64,000 bases of DNA, from positions 798,502 through 862,501 of the forward strand of contig NZ_MSCO01000002.1 of assembly GCF_002954705.1 (NCBI RefSeq), read 5' to 3'. Source of the DNA: Aliivibrio sifiae (GTDB lineage Bacteria > Pseudomonadota > Gammaproteobacteria > Enterobacterales > Vibrionaceae). Both the position numbers and the translations under genes were made by a program. How positions within the stretch are numbered: the first letter of the stretch is position 1; the number at the start of each line of letters is the position of its first letter. Shown one piece after another: positions 45,746 to 55,322 of the stretch. The notes beneath the pieces were generated by a model. The model was not told the origin of the DNA and searched no databases. It worked only from the letters and a program-made list of their open reading frames with translations.

Positions 45746-47773
45746 ATGTTTCAAGATAACCCACTACTAGCGCAATTAAAGCAACAAATTCAAGATAAGC
45801 TTCCTAAAAAAGAAGGCACAGTAAAAGCAACCGACCGCGGTTTTGGTTTTTTAGAATCAGACGATAAAAAGAAAAGTATCTTTATACCGCCAGCACAAAT
45901 GAAAAAAGTGATGCATGGTGACAAGATTGTCGCCCTAGTCCGTACTGAAAATGACAAAGAACAAGCCGAACCAGATCAGTTGATTGAACAATCAATTACT
46001 CGATTCATCGGCCGCATTCAAATGTTCAAAAAACGCTTGCAAGTAATGCCTGATCATCCAAGCTTGAAAAATGCCATCAAAGCAAAAGCACGCAAAGGCG
46101 TTAATCCTGAAACTTTAAAAGAAGGCGACTGGGTTGTTGCAGAGCTTACGCAACACCCCTTAAAAGGCGATCAAAATTTCTTATGCGAAGTAACCCATAA
46201 AATCACTGACAGCGATGACAAGATTGCTCCATGGTGGGTAACCCTAGCACAAAACGATTTACCAAACTCGGAGCCTGAAGGCATCGACAACTGGGAAATC
46301 AAAGATGATGCAGATTTAACTCGTATCGACATAACAGAAACACCATTTGTGACTATCGATGGTGAATCGACCAAAGACATGGATGATGCGTTATACATTA
46401 AAAAGCAAGCCGATGGTTCTTTTGAGCTAACGATTGCCATCGCAGATCCAACCGCCTACATCACACCAGATGACAGCATGGACCAAGTTGCACGTAAGCG
46501 AGGGTATACTATTTACTTACCTGGTCGCAATATTCCAATGTTACCTCGTGATTTAAGTGACCAATTATGTTCACTAATCGAAAACGAAGAACGCCCTGCA
46601 ATTTGTTGTACAGTAAAAGTTGCTGTTAATGGCACGATTGATGAAGAATCTATCAATTTCTTTGCGGCAACAATGAAATCTCACGCACGTTTAGCTTACG
46701 ACAATGTATCTGATTTCCTAGAAACAGGTTCATGTGATAAATGGCAGCCAACAGAGACGATTTCGCAAGTAGTTACTGAGTTGTACGAATTCGCACAAGC
46801 ACGTACAACATGGCGTCAAACTCACGCAGTGATCTTCCCAGATCGTCCTGATTACCGCTTTGAATTAGACGAAGAAAATGACGTCGTTGCTATTCACGCC
46901 GATATGCGCCGCACAGCAAACAAACTTGTTGAAGAAGCAATGGTAACGGCAAACATCTGCGCAGGTAAAACATTACGAAATACTTTCAATATGGGCGTAT
47001 TTAACTCTCATGCCGGTATTAAATCAGATAAACTAAAAGACGTAACTGAAATTGTAAATCAATTAGATGATACTGAATTCACGGAAGAGTATATAGCAAC
47101 GCTAGAAGGCTTTAGTGAATTACGTCGCCTTCTTGGTTCTCAACCTACGTCATATCTTGATGCTCGTATTCGTAAATTCCAAACATACAGCGAAACAGGT
47201 AACGTTCCATTACCACATTACGCAATGGGTTTAGATATTTACGCGACATGGACTTCTCCTATCCGTAAATACAGCGACATGATTAACCACCGTATGCTTA
47301 AAGCTCATATATTAGGCAAAGAGCCAGTACAACGCCCTGATGATATTGTTGGTGAAGAGCTAGCATTAAGCCGTCGTTACCATCGTATGGCTGAGCGCAA
47401 TGTAAGCGATTGGCTATATTGCAGAACACTAGCGTGTGAAGTTGAAAAAGAAACTCAATATACTGCTGAGATTTTTGATATAAATCGTGCAGGGATGCGA
47501 GTTCGTTTAATCGAAAATGGTGCAGCTGCTTTTATCCCCGGCTCATTAATTGTTGATAACAAAGAACGCATCGAATGTAATGCTGACCAAGGTACAATCT
47601 CGATTGATAAATATGAAACATTCAAACTTGGCGATCAGCTAACCGTTATTCTTGCTGAAGTCAAAGAAGATACTCGCAATATGGTTGCAAAACCACTGCA
47701 AGCTTTCCCTGCTCCAGAAGTAGAATCAACTGAAGTAACAACTGACGCTACAGAAACCGATACAAAAGCCTAG
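45746..47773 (+). CDS. rnb: exoribonuclease II (RNase II)
   Basis: A 675-aa protein (E. coli 644 aa). Cold-shock RNA-binding domains are at the N-terminus ([20 protein letters not shown]), the RNB catalytic domain at about 190-530 has the metal-binding [10 protein letters not shown], and an S1 domain at about 560-640 has [20 protein letters not shown]. The 3'-to-5' hydrolytic exonuclease degrades single-stranded mRNA. The slightly longer tail ([17 protein letters not shown]) is acidic. Confidence 0.95.
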   Translation: MFQDNPLLAQLKQQIQDKLPKKEGTVKATDRGFGFLESDDKKKSIFIPPAQMKKVMHGDKIVALVRTENDKEQAEPDQLIEQSITRFIGRIQMFKKRLQVMPDHPSLKNAIKAKARKGVNPETLKEGDWVVAELTQHPLKGDQNFLCEVTHKITDSDDKIAPWWVTLAQNDLPNSEPEGIDNWEIKDDADLTRIDITETPFVTIDGESTKDMDDALYIKKQADGSFELTIAIADPTAYITPDDSMDQVARKRGYTIYLPGRNIPMLPRDLSDQLCSLIENEERPAICCTVKVAVNGTIDEESINFFAATMKSHARLAYDNVSDFLETGSCDKWQPTETISQVVTELYEFAQARTTWRQTHAVIFPDRPDYRFELDEENDVVAIHADMRRTANKLVEEAMVTANICAGKTLRNTFNMGVFNSHAGIKSDKLKDVTEIVNQLDDTEFTEEYIATLEGFSELRRLLGSQPTSYLDARIRKFQTYSETGNVPLPHYAMGLDIYATWTSPIRKYSDMINHRMLKAHILGKEPVQRPDDIVGEELALSRRYHRMAERNVSDWLYCRTLACEVEKETQYTAEIFDINRAGMRVRLIENGAAAFIPGSLIVDNKERIECNADQGTISIDKYETFKLGDQLTVILAEVKEDTRNMVAKPLQAFPAPEVESTEVTTDATETDTKA

Positions 47774-47792
47774 TCTTCACTCTAAATCAGAC

Positions 47793-47830
47793 AATCCCAC
47801 ATAGCTTAATAAAGCTGTGTGGGATTTTTT
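47793..47830. terminator. shared terminator of rnb and the ComFB-like gene
   Basis: A 15-bp stem AATCCCACATAGCTT / AAGCTGTGTGGGATT (one T-G) with an AATA loop, followed by a T-run. Confidence 0.93.
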
Positions 47831-48188
47831 AATCCAGTTTAATTTCACCAGCAAATGGCAGTTCTTCATCTTCTAGTACAAAACGATCTTTCGCTGCATA
47901 AACGATAATATCTTCAAAGTTATCATTACGCTGTCTTCTGTCATTTACAACCATCTTTTCTGCATTTTCAACTGCTGCTGCAACCATTTCATCATATTGC
48001 ATTAATTTTTTCTGAGATGTGGCCGCTAACATATCTAAGCTATAACGAATATAAAGTGTAGGGAGTTGATTTAAACTAATGCACTTAATATCTGTGATTT
48101 GATCATTTGTATAGTTCTGGTGGAAATCACGTTCAATAAACCGCTTTCCAACCAGAACTTCCATATAGTTATGAATGTTTGATTCCAT
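47829..48188 (-). CDS. ComFB-domain protein (possible c-di-GMP receptor)
   Basis: A 119-aa protein with the late-competence ComFB pattern: NIHNYMEVLVGKRF, DIKCISLNQLPTLYIRYS, then a long helix AAAVENAEKMVVNDR. Bacillus ComFB has the same LNQLP-like region. ComFB-domain proteins in cyanobacteria have been reported to bind c-di-GMP. Here it is divergent from a diguanylate cyclase with only 146 bp between, which fits a sensor/producer pair, though this is inference. Confidence 0.7.
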   Translation of the reverse strand: MESNIHNYMEVLVGKRFIERDFHQNYTNDQITDIKCISLNQLPTLYIRYSLDMLAATSQKKLMQYDEMVAAAVENAEKMVVNDRRQRNDNFEDIIVYAAKDRFVLEDEELPFAGEIKLD

Positions 48189-48334
48189 AAAGATGCCTTA
48201 TTTTTATTAAATGCATTAAGTGTCATAACAAACGTATGAATAGAGCTATGTTATTGATAGAATAACGTCTTGTCCTAGTAATTCAGTGACAAACTCTTTC
48301 TTTTTTTAGATTAATTAGGATTCGTTAAAAAACA

Positions 48335-49567
48335 ATGTCTTTTAGCCTTCTGAGTCATCCATTATTTAAGCTGTTATTGCCTATCATTATCGTTGTTTCT
48401 GTAATCACGGGTATGGATGGCATTATCCAATTATCTTCTGAAAACAAGGGATTTTCATACATACTTCCATACATCGTACTATCAATTGTATTGCTGTTAA
48501 GCCAGCCTTTCAATCAAGGTCGAATTGGGATGATAGCAATCACTATGGCTATTGCCTACTGGATCATCCAAGAGCGTTTGCAAGTTCCACTTTCCTATGG
48601 CAATGCTCGTATTGAATTTACCTTAACCGCTTTCTTATTACCTATTTCAATGATGGCAACATTTATTTTTCCTGAACGTCGTATTTTCTCAAAATATGGT
48701 GCCGGCTACTTAGGTATTCTTCTATTTATGCTTATCTGGTGTTGGATCATTGTCTCTCATTTTGCTGATAATGATATGACTGAAATTTGGGAAACCTATT
48801 TACTCAATATCCCAGAAGTATCTCCACTTCCTATTATTATCGTTCTTTACAGTTTAGTTATGTGTGGGCTGTCTGCCATTTTTGTTCTAACACGTAATAA
48901 CAACACTGATTTAGCGTCTTATACTTGCTTGCTTTATTCATCGCTAACCTTTGCTTTATTCAGCGTTGATTTTATTTCAAGCACTATGTTTTCTATCGCA
49001 GGATTACTACTGCTTCTTTATATTATTTCTGCAAGTCATGAATTAGCATTCATCGATCAATTAACGGGGATCCCTGGCCGTCGAGCGCTTGAATCTGAAA
49101 TGAAACATCTTGGCCGTCGTTATACAATTGCAATGCTGGATGTCGATCACTTCAAAAAATTCAATGACAGTTATGGGCACGATACTGGTGATGACGTCTT
49201 AAAATTGGTTGCTAGTATCATGGCTCAAACTGGTGGTAATGCAAAAGTTTACCGCTATGGTGGTGAAGAGTTCACAGTATTATTTAAAGGTAAAACTGCA
49301 GAACAAAGCTTAGAATACTTAGAAGAGCTGCGTGAAGACATAGCAGATTATGATTTAATCATTCGAGATACAAATACTCGACCTAAGGATAAAAAGGAAG
49401 GGGAAGCAAAACGAGGAAAAACAAACAAGACAAAAGTCGTGAATGTAACCATAAGTATTGGCGTTGCTGATAATACAGAATATAAGAAACCGCAAGAAGT
49501 GATCAAAGCCTCCGATAAAGCACTGTACCGAGCTAAAGACGGCGGGCGGAATTGTGTTAGCCAATAA
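48335..49567 (+). CDS. membrane-bound diguanylate cyclase (GGDEF)
   Basis: A 410-aa protein. Residues 1-235 form about seven or eight membrane helices (no recognisable sensor fold), and 240-410 is a GGDEF domain: IDQLTGIPGRRALESE, MLDVDHFKKFNDSYGHDTGDD, YRYGGEEFTVLF (intact GGEEF) and TISIGVAD, ALYRAKDGGRN. A charged Lys-rich insert (KDKKEGEAKRGKTNKTK) interrupts the domain before the VTISIG strand. It makes c-di-GMP from GTP. Confidence 0.92.
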   Translation: MSFSLLSHPLFKLLLPIIIVVSVITGMDGIIQLSSENKGFSYILPYIVLSIVLLLSQPFNQGRIGMIAITMAIAYWIIQERLQVPLSYGNARIEFTLTAFLLPISMMATFIFPERRIFSKYGAGYLGILLFMLIWCWIIVSHFADNDMTEIWETYLLNIPEVSPLPIIIVLYSLVMCGLSAIFVLTRNNNTDLASYTCLLYSSLTFALFSVDFISSTMFSIAGLLLLLYIISASHELAFIDQLTGIPGRRALESEMKHLGRRYTIAMLDVDHFKKFNDSYGHDTGDDVLKLVASIMAQTGGNAKVYRYGGEEFTVLFKGKTAEQSLEYLEELREDIADYDLIIRDTNTRPKDKKEGEAKRGKTNKTKVVNVTISIGVADNTEYKKPQEVIKASDKALYRAKDGGRNCVSQ

Positions 49568-49586
49568 ATAATTTTTTCTAAAAATC

Positions 49587-49628
49587 AGCCGATATAACTT
49601 TTTAGCTAATATTATATCGGCTTTTTTT
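49587..49628 (+). terminator. terminator of the diguanylate cyclase gene
   Basis: AGCCGATATAA / TTATATCGGCT, 11-bp perfect stem with a 14-nt loop, then seven T. Confidence 0.9.
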
Positions 49629-49738
49629 GGTTTCAATTTTAGATTATATCTTGCGTATTAACCCAACCGATGTCACACTCAAGTTATTAAAAAATAGGTA
49701 GTTTGTTAAATCCCTTAGTTATACACAAGGATGCGTTT

Positions 49739-50110
49739 ATGTTTTTAGATTATTTTTCTCTTGGCTTGTTAGTGTTTGTTGCATTGGTTATTTTTTACGG
49801 AATTATTGTCATTCACGATATCCCCTATGAGATAGCTCATAAGCGTGACCATCCACATTCAGATGCAATTCATATTGCAGGCTGGGTTAGCTTGTTCACA
49901 TTACATGTTTTATGGCCTTTCCTTTGGATTTGGGCAACATTATGGCGTGAAGATCGCGGTTGGGGCTTTCATAAAATTGAAAACAATCAATTAGAGCTTC
50001 AAACTCGAGTTAATCACCTTAATGACCAAGTTGAATTACTGACAGAAAAAATCTCTCAAATGGAAGTAAAACAATCACCCCAGAAACCAACGAAAGAGGA
50101 GCAAGTATAA
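49739..50110 (+). CDS. yiaW: inner-membrane protein YiaW (DUF3302)
   Basis: A 123-aa protein from ATG 49739, chosen because AAGGA lies upstream and because it matches E. coli YiaW from the first residue (MFLDYFSLGLLVFVALVIFY, then HDIPYEIAHKRDHPHSDAIH and WVSLFTLHVLWPFLWIWATL). Two membrane helices and a C-terminal coiled coil. The stop overlaps the yiaV start (TAATG). It probably assists the HlyD-type partner. Confidence 0.9.
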   Translation: MFLDYFSLGLLVFVALVIFYGIIVIHDIPYEIAHKRDHPHSDAIHIAGWVSLFTLHVLWPFLWIWATLWREDRGWGFHKIENNQLELQTRVNHLNDQVELLTEKISQMEVKQSPQKPTKEEQV

Positions 50111-51240
50111 TGGATTTATTGCTTATCCTTACTTACACCGCATTATGTATCGCTGTATTCAAAATCTTTAATATCCCTCTCAATAAATGGACGGTCCCTA
50201 CCGCCGGATTAGGTGGTGTTGTTCTTGTTGGCACGCTTGTTTTATTAATGAATTATAACCACCCTTTTACTCAATTTGGCGGACAGTTTTATGTCACTAC
50301 GCCAATTGTCCCAAGTGTTAAAGGAAAAGTAATCGAAGTTAACATCGAAGCCAATCAACCTCTTGAAAAAGGCGAAATACTTTTTAAGATTGATCCAATT
50401 CCTTTTAAAGCAGAAGTCATTCGTAAACAAGCTGCATTAAATGAAGCAGAACAAGCTGCCCTTCAATTAGAGTCTATTTATAAAGCAGCTCAAGCAAACA
50501 CCATTAAAGCTATAGCCGATAAAGACAAGGCCTACCGTGAATTTAAACGTTATGAAAAAGGCTTTAAGAAAGGCGCTTTTACTGCCCAACAATTAGATAC
50601 TCGTAAACAAACTTATAAAGCAACTCAAGCAACCGTCGAGTCCGTTCAAGCCCAAGAACAACAAGCTAAGCTGGCGTTAGAGTCTGAAATTAATGGAGAG
50701 AACACGACAGTTGCTCGCATGCGTGCAGAATTAGAGCAAGCACAATTCAACCTTGATGAAACCATTGTACGAGCACCAACTGATGGATATGTAACTCAAA
50801 TGGCACTTCGTCCAGGCATGATGGCAGTTCCCCTCCCTCTCCGCCCTGTAATGACATTTGTACATACAGAAGATCAATACTATGTCGGTGCATTTCGTCA
50901 AAATTCTCTACAACGCTTACAAGCAGGATTTAAAGCTGAATTTTTATTTCGAGCTATTCCTGGTCGAGTATTTGAAGGTGAAGTTGTTGAAGTTATTCCC
51001 GCCATTGGTGAGGGACAAATTCAAGCTTCAGGTGCTTTATTAGGTACAAATGCTATTCAAACTAATGGTAGAGCCTTAGTTAAATTAAAATTAACTGATG
51101 ACGTATCTGAATTTCACCTTCCTGCAGGTTCTAATGCAGAAATTTCAGTGTATTCAGACAGCTTTGAGCACGTATCAATTATGCGTAAGGTATTAATCCG
51201 TATGAAGTCTTGGCAGAATTTCTTATACCTTGACCATTAA
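50110..51240 (+). CDS. yiaV: HlyD-family membrane fusion protein YiaV
   Basis: A 376-aa protein. N-terminal membrane anchor, then the first biotinyl-lipoyl half (VTPIVPSVKGKVIEVNIEAN, in part VPSVKGKVIEVNIEANQPL), a long coiled coil (about 95-210), the second half LDETIVRAPTDGYVTQMALRPG and a beta-barrel domain. It is the adaptor of an efflux or secretion system. No outer-membrane or pump gene lies next to it, as with E. coli yiaVW. Confidence 0.9.
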   Translation: MDLLLILTYTALCIAVFKIFNIPLNKWTVPTAGLGGVVLVGTLVLLMNYNHPFTQFGGQFYVTTPIVPSVKGKVIEVNIEANQPLEKGEILFKIDPIPFKAEVIRKQAALNEAEQAALQLESIYKAAQANTIKAIADKDKAYREFKRYEKGFKKGAFTAQQLDTRKQTYKATQATVESVQAQEQQAKLALESEINGENTTVARMRAELEQAQFNLDETIVRAPTDGYVTQMALRPGMMAVPLPLRPVMTFVHTEDQYYVGAFRQNSLQRLQAGFKAEFLFRAIPGRVFEGEVVEVIPAIGEGQIQASGALLGTNAIQTNGRALVKLKLTDDVSEFHLPAGSNAEISVYSDSFEHVSIMRKVLIRMKSWQNFLYLDH

Positions 51241-51267
51241 ATATCCAACCACACAAATCCAAAACAC

Positions 51268-51300
51268 AACGCCTTAAGACACTGTTTTAAGGCGTTTTTT
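51268..51300 (+). terminator. terminator of yiaWV
   Basis: AACGCCTTAA / TTAAGGCGTT, 10-bp perfect stem with a 9-nt loop followed by a T-run, 27 nt after the yiaV stop. Confidence 0.9.
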
Positions 51301-51441
51301 TAGATGTCAAACCCAATCAAAAAATATATTCTTTTTTTCTTAACTCTGATATTATCTTCGCGAAAAAAGCTGTTACAGGAATGTGACAGTATCTAGGTAG
51401 ACTCCGAATGGAGCTATCATATATATTATGTGAGGACACAC

Positions 51442-53043
51442 ATGAGTACTACGGATAAGTACAGCATTGACAGTACTGATTATGAAGTAGGCCAAGATAA
51501 TATCCAAAAATGGGGTTTTGATATACACAACCAAGTTTTTGGTATTAGTGCTGGCGCTATTATTTTATTTTTAACTGTGCTTCTTATTATGGACCCAGCA
51601 GAAGCAAAATCCCTTCTTGACGGCATAAAATTACAAATCATTGATAACTTTGATGGTTTATTTATGTGGTCTAGTAATATCTTCTTAGTTTTCTGCTTGG
51701 CGTTAATTGTTTCACCGTTTGGTAAAATCCGAATTGGTGGTGACAGTGCAAAACCAGAACACTCAACAATTTCATGGATGGCAATGCTTTTTGCTGCTGG
51801 CATGGGTATTGGTTTGATGTTTTACGGTGTTGCTGAGCCTCTTGCTTACTACACAGACTGGTATGGTACTCCTTTAGATGTGGAGCCTTTTACCGAAGAA
51901 GCTAAAAAACTGGCTCTAGGCGGAACCATGTATCACTGGGGGATTCACCCATGGGCAATATATGGTTTAGTCGCTTTATCTTTAGCATTCTTCACTTTTA
52001 ACAAAGGTTTACCTTTATCCATGCGTTCTGTTTTCTATCCTATTTTAGGGGATAGAACATGGGGCTGGTTTGGTCACATCATTGACATCATGACTGTTCT
52101 AGCAACACTATTTGGTCTTGCAACCTCTCTTGGTTTAGGGGCTCAACAAGCAGCAGGTGGCATCAATCATGTGTTTGGTACTAACGGCGGCATAAACATG
52201 CAAATTGGCGTGATTATTTTCGTTACTATGCTTGCGATGATCTCTGTTATTCGTGGTATCGATGGTGGTGTAAAGCTACTAAGTAACGTAAACATGCTGG
52301 TTGCTGTTGCATTACTTCTATTCATTATCGCAATCGGTTTCTCTGATGTAATGAGTACCTTACCTTTAACTGTGACAGGCTATATTGAGAATATTATTCC
52401 TCTAAGTAACCCTCACGGTCGTGAAGATGAAACTTGGATGCACGGTTGGACTGTATTTTATTGGGCTTGGTGGATCTCTTGGTCACCATTCGTAGGTATG
52501 TTCATTGCTCGTGTTTCTAAAGGTCGTACTGTTCGTCAGTTCTTGATCTCTGTAATGATCATCCCAACATTAGCCACAGCTCTATGGATGTCTGCTTTTG
52601 GTGGTATTGCAATTGAACAAGTAAAAAACAAAGTTGGTGAGCTTGGTGAAAATGGCTTAAATGATATCACTATGGCACTATTTAACATGTATGACGCATT
52701 ACCAATGAGTACTGCCTTATCTGTTATCTCAATCGTTCTTATTATGGTGTTCTTTGTAACGTCATCCGACTCTGGCTCATTAGTTATCGATAGTATCACT
52801 GCAGGCGGTAAGGTTGATGCTCCTGTTCCTCAACGTATTTTCTGGGCGACGGTTCAAGGTTCTATCGCTGCAGTATTACTATGGGTTGGTGGTACAGAGG
52901 CAATGCAAGCGTTACAAGCAGGTACAGTATCTACTGCCCTACCGTTTACCTTCATTCTTTTAATGATGTGTGTAAGCTTAGTGAAAGGGTTTAGTACTGA
53001 AAAATTCGGTACTATTCCAAAATCAAACAAAGCAAAAGCATAA
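51442..53043 (+). CDS. BCCT-family betaine/choline/carnitine transporter
   Basis: About 533 aa, 12 membrane helices. I start at ATG 51442 (MSTTDKYSID), after TGAGGAC; a GTG 12 nt upstream lies within that site. Diagnostic segments: the glycine stretch AAGMGIGLMFYGVAEPL, and the Trp-rich substrate site WAWWISWSPFVGMFIARVSKGR. It imports compatible solutes with Na+ or H+; the exact solute cannot be read. Single gene with its own terminator. Confidence 0.93.
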   Translation: MSTTDKYSIDSTDYEVGQDNIQKWGFDIHNQVFGISAGAIILFLTVLLIMDPAEAKSLLDGIKLQIIDNFDGLFMWSSNIFLVFCLALIVSPFGKIRIGGDSAKPEHSTISWMAMLFAAGMGIGLMFYGVAEPLAYYTDWYGTPLDVEPFTEEAKKLALGGTMYHWGIHPWAIYGLVALSLAFFTFNKGLPLSMRSVFYPILGDRTWGWFGHIIDIMTVLATLFGLATSLGLGAQQAAGGINHVFGTNGGINMQIGVIIFVTMLAMISVIRGIDGGVKLLSNVNMLVAVALLLFIIAIGFSDVMSTLPLTVTGYIENIIPLSNPHGREDETWMHGWTVFYWAWWISWSPFVGMFIARVSKGRTVRQFLISVMIIPTLATALWMSAFGGIAIEQVKNKVGELGENGLNDITMALFNMYDALPMSTALSVISIVLIMVFFVTSSDSGSLVIDSITAGGKVDAPVPQRIFWATVQGSIAAVLLWVGGTEAMQALQAGTVSTALPFTFILLMMCVSLVKGFSTEKFGTIPKSNKAKA

Positions 53044-53059
53044 TCAATAAAAGATAAAA

Positions 53060-53106
53060 AAGCCCCAAATAAGACTTTACCTTAAAGTGCTTTTTCGGGG
53101 CTTTTT
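53060..53106. terminator. hairpin between the BCCT gene and the outer-membrane operon
   Basis: AAGCCCC / GGGGCTT arms 30 nt apart, with an inner ACTTT / AAAGT stem and flanking A and T runs, between convergent transcription units. Confidence 0.75.
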
Positions 53107-53133
53107 ATTACTGATGATTTTAATTCATAAACG

Positions 53134-54183
53134 TTATTTTCTCGTTAACTCTTCATCATCATGCGCTTTAGCAAAATCAGCAATTGCTTGGAAATCACTT
53201 GGCGTCCAATAAGGTTTGTTCTTCAATGTCTCCGGCAATGCAGAAAAAGCGTCATCATTTTCATTTGGCATAAGTTTAAATGTAGCCAAAGCTTCATGTT
53301 CTGTTGAAACACTCTCTTCAACTTCACCTTTAAACCCGTTTGGTTTTAAGTCAGTGCCTAAATGATATTCTCTATGAATGACGACCCACTTATTTGGTAA
53401 GCGCTTAGAACTGTCCCACCACACGCCATCCATTTTTTGGATTTGGGCTTTAGACTCTTCTTTTGTGCCTACACCCAACTCAATAAATTTTGTTTTTATT
53501 GCTTTAGTCATTGCGGTAGAAAATGCATCTTTATCTAAATTTGGATTGGCACTAATCACATCACTAGCTAAGAGAGCCCCCAACATATTTGAATACAGAT
53601 CTTCAGGTGAGAACGCAGAAGCATACTCTTTAAAGCCACCTACCGATTCCATGCCAAACCATTGAGCAATTTCATGCCATTGAGCTAAACGATAAGACGT
53701 TAACGCAGCAAGTTCAATACTGATCTTTTCTCGTTCAGTTTGAGTGTATTCTTGAGAGGTTGAATGCAGTTGTATAATACGAGTTTTCAACTCATATGAC
53801 AGTGTCACTTTAAAGTCTATTCCTAAATGCTTATAGAACTCACCATAAAGATAATAAGTAAAATCAGCCGTATCTCTAATATGAGCAGAATCTAAAAAAC
53901 CGCCTTTTTCAGAATAAAAGATTCCATTACTTTCATCGCCAAAGCCCATTAAGCTACTTGCAACTCCTTGACTGCCATCATTATAGATATGGTCTCCGAG
54001 ATCATCTATATTGAGTACGTTTTCTACTGAAACAAAAGGAACGGGGATCCCCCCGACTTCCGTCTGTAAGTTTGTCCCAAAAGCACAACATGGCCTCACA
54101 CCAACAGGGGCATCAGCAAAAACAGATAAAGATACACCACATAAAAGACTACTGATGACGATGAAAGCTATTTTACTCTTCAT
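53134..54183 (-). CDS. DUF4056-family exported protein
   Basis: A 349-aa protein with a Sec signal peptide (residues 1-23, ending VFA-DA) followed by PVGVRPCCAFGTNL, the hallmark of DUF4056. An HEIAQWFGMESVGGFKEYASAF segment with a possible zinc-type HE is present. Periplasmic or surface location; function unknown. Third gene of an operon after two beta-barrel proteins, with 11 nt to the gene before it. Confidence 0.8.
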   Translation of the reverse strand: MKSKIAFIVISSLLCGVSLSVFADAPVGVRPCCAFGTNLQTEVGGIPVPFVSVENVLNIDDLGDHIYNDGSQGVASSLMGFGDESNGIFYSEKGGFLDSAHIRDTADFTYYLYGEFYKHLGIDFKVTLSYELKTRIIQLHSTSQEYTQTEREKISIELAALTSYRLAQWHEIAQWFGMESVGGFKEYASAFSPEDLYSNMLGALLASDVISANPNLDKDAFSTAMTKAIKTKFIELGVGTKEESKAQIQKMDGVWWDSSKRLPNKWVVIHREYHLGTDLKPNGFKGEVEESVSTEHEALATFKLMPNENDDAFSALPETLKNKPYWTPSDFQAIADFAKAHDDEELTRK

Positions 54184-54194
54184 ATAAATATCCT

Positions 54195-55319
54195 CTAAAA
54201 CGCTTCATTAATTTGAAAATATACCGCTTGGCTATCTTTTCCTAATCCATAATCCAGTCTTACATTAACTCTTGGTTTAAACGCAAAACGGTAGCCAATC
54301 CCATATGTCGGTAACCATTTACTATCAAATAATTCTTGGTAGGAGTCTGCAACATTGCCACCGCCAACCCATACGACCATTCCATGCCGTTGATTAAATT
54401 GTTGACGAATTTCTATTTGTCCTGACAACTGACTATTATCTCGATATTGACCAGAATAATACCCTCTCATACGCTTATCACTGCCTAAAGAGGAGAATGC
54501 GAACCAAGGGATATCACCTTGTACATTTTCAGCAAAGACTTCCCACGCCAAAACAGTATTAGGTAATATTTTATGGTATTGACGATAATTGATGGTGACT
54601 TTATCAAAGTCATGATCAGAGCCAAACTCAGTTCGATAAGCATTCCAATTAACACTGACCAACATGCCTTTATATGCATTCAATTCAAAATCACGGCTGT
54701 CATACTCAAGGCTTACTGTGGAGGCACTTAAAAATGTATCGCTAAGTTCATCTTGTGTAAGCAGCGATGTGTCAGATGAAAGCTTCCGATAGCTTTCCAT
54801 ATCAACACCAAGAAGAAAGTAAGTATTTGGTAAAAATTGATAAGCAATTCTTGGTGTAAAACCGAGAATTTGCGCTTCGACAAGAGTTTTATTACGGTCA
54901 GTCTCTGCTGCATTCTTACCAACTCCCCAATAATACTCAGGAGTGTGACTTGCTTTGGCTTGAACTAATAATCGTAGATCATCATTTTCAAAATAAGTTC
55001 GGTTATTAACACCTACACCATAAGAACCTGAAGTAGATCCATAACCGGTAATATTGATAGTAGATAACGGAGCGCTGTCTTTATTTTCAAGAGGTGAATA
55101 TAAGCCTACAGCCGCAATACCAATACCAAAACCTTGCTCAGGGTTAGCAAAGGGACCAGGCAGCACAGCCCAATCTATCCCCTTACTGACATCAATATCT
55201 TCAGAAGAACCTAATTCTTCTAGAAAAGTATCCACCCAACTTTGGGGGTTTTCTTTAGCTGAGATCGAGAATGCATAACTACTTAATAGTACAATTACCA
55301 ATAAGTTTACTAACTTCAT
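54195..55319 (-). CDS. Omp85/BamA-like outer-membrane barrel protein
   Basis: A 374-aa protein with a signal peptide (residues 1-21, ISA-K) and no obvious POTRA domain. The barrel has the surface-antigen pattern: LEYDSRDFELNAYKG (the D15 'DxRD' turn), SDKRMRGYYSGQYRDNSQLS (RGY loop) and a C-terminal terminal strand ending QAYF... here QAVYFQINEAF, closing on Phe as barrel proteins do. It is short for BamA/TamA, similar to patatin-type or stand-alone barrels. Only 3 nt separate it from the upstream gene. Confidence 0.85.
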   Translation of the reverse strand: MKLVNLLVIVLLSSYAFSISAKENPQSWVDTFLEELGSSEDIDVSKGIDWAVLPGPFANPEQGFGIGIAAVGLYSPLENKDSAPLSTINITGYGSTSGSYGVGVNNRTYFENDDLRLLVQAKASHTPEYYWGVGKNAAETDRNKTLVEAQILGFTPRIAYQFLPNTYFLLGVDMESYRKLSSDTSLLTQDELSDTFLSASTVSLEYDSRDFELNAYKGMLVSVNWNAYRTEFGSDHDFDKVTINYRQYHKILPNTVLAWEVFAENVQGDIPWFAFSSLGSDKRMRGYYSGQYRDNSQLSGQIEIRQQFNQRHGMVVWVGGGNVADSYQELFDSKWLPTYGIGYRFAFKPRVNVRLDYGLGKDSQAVYFQINEAF

Positions 55320-55322
55320 GAT

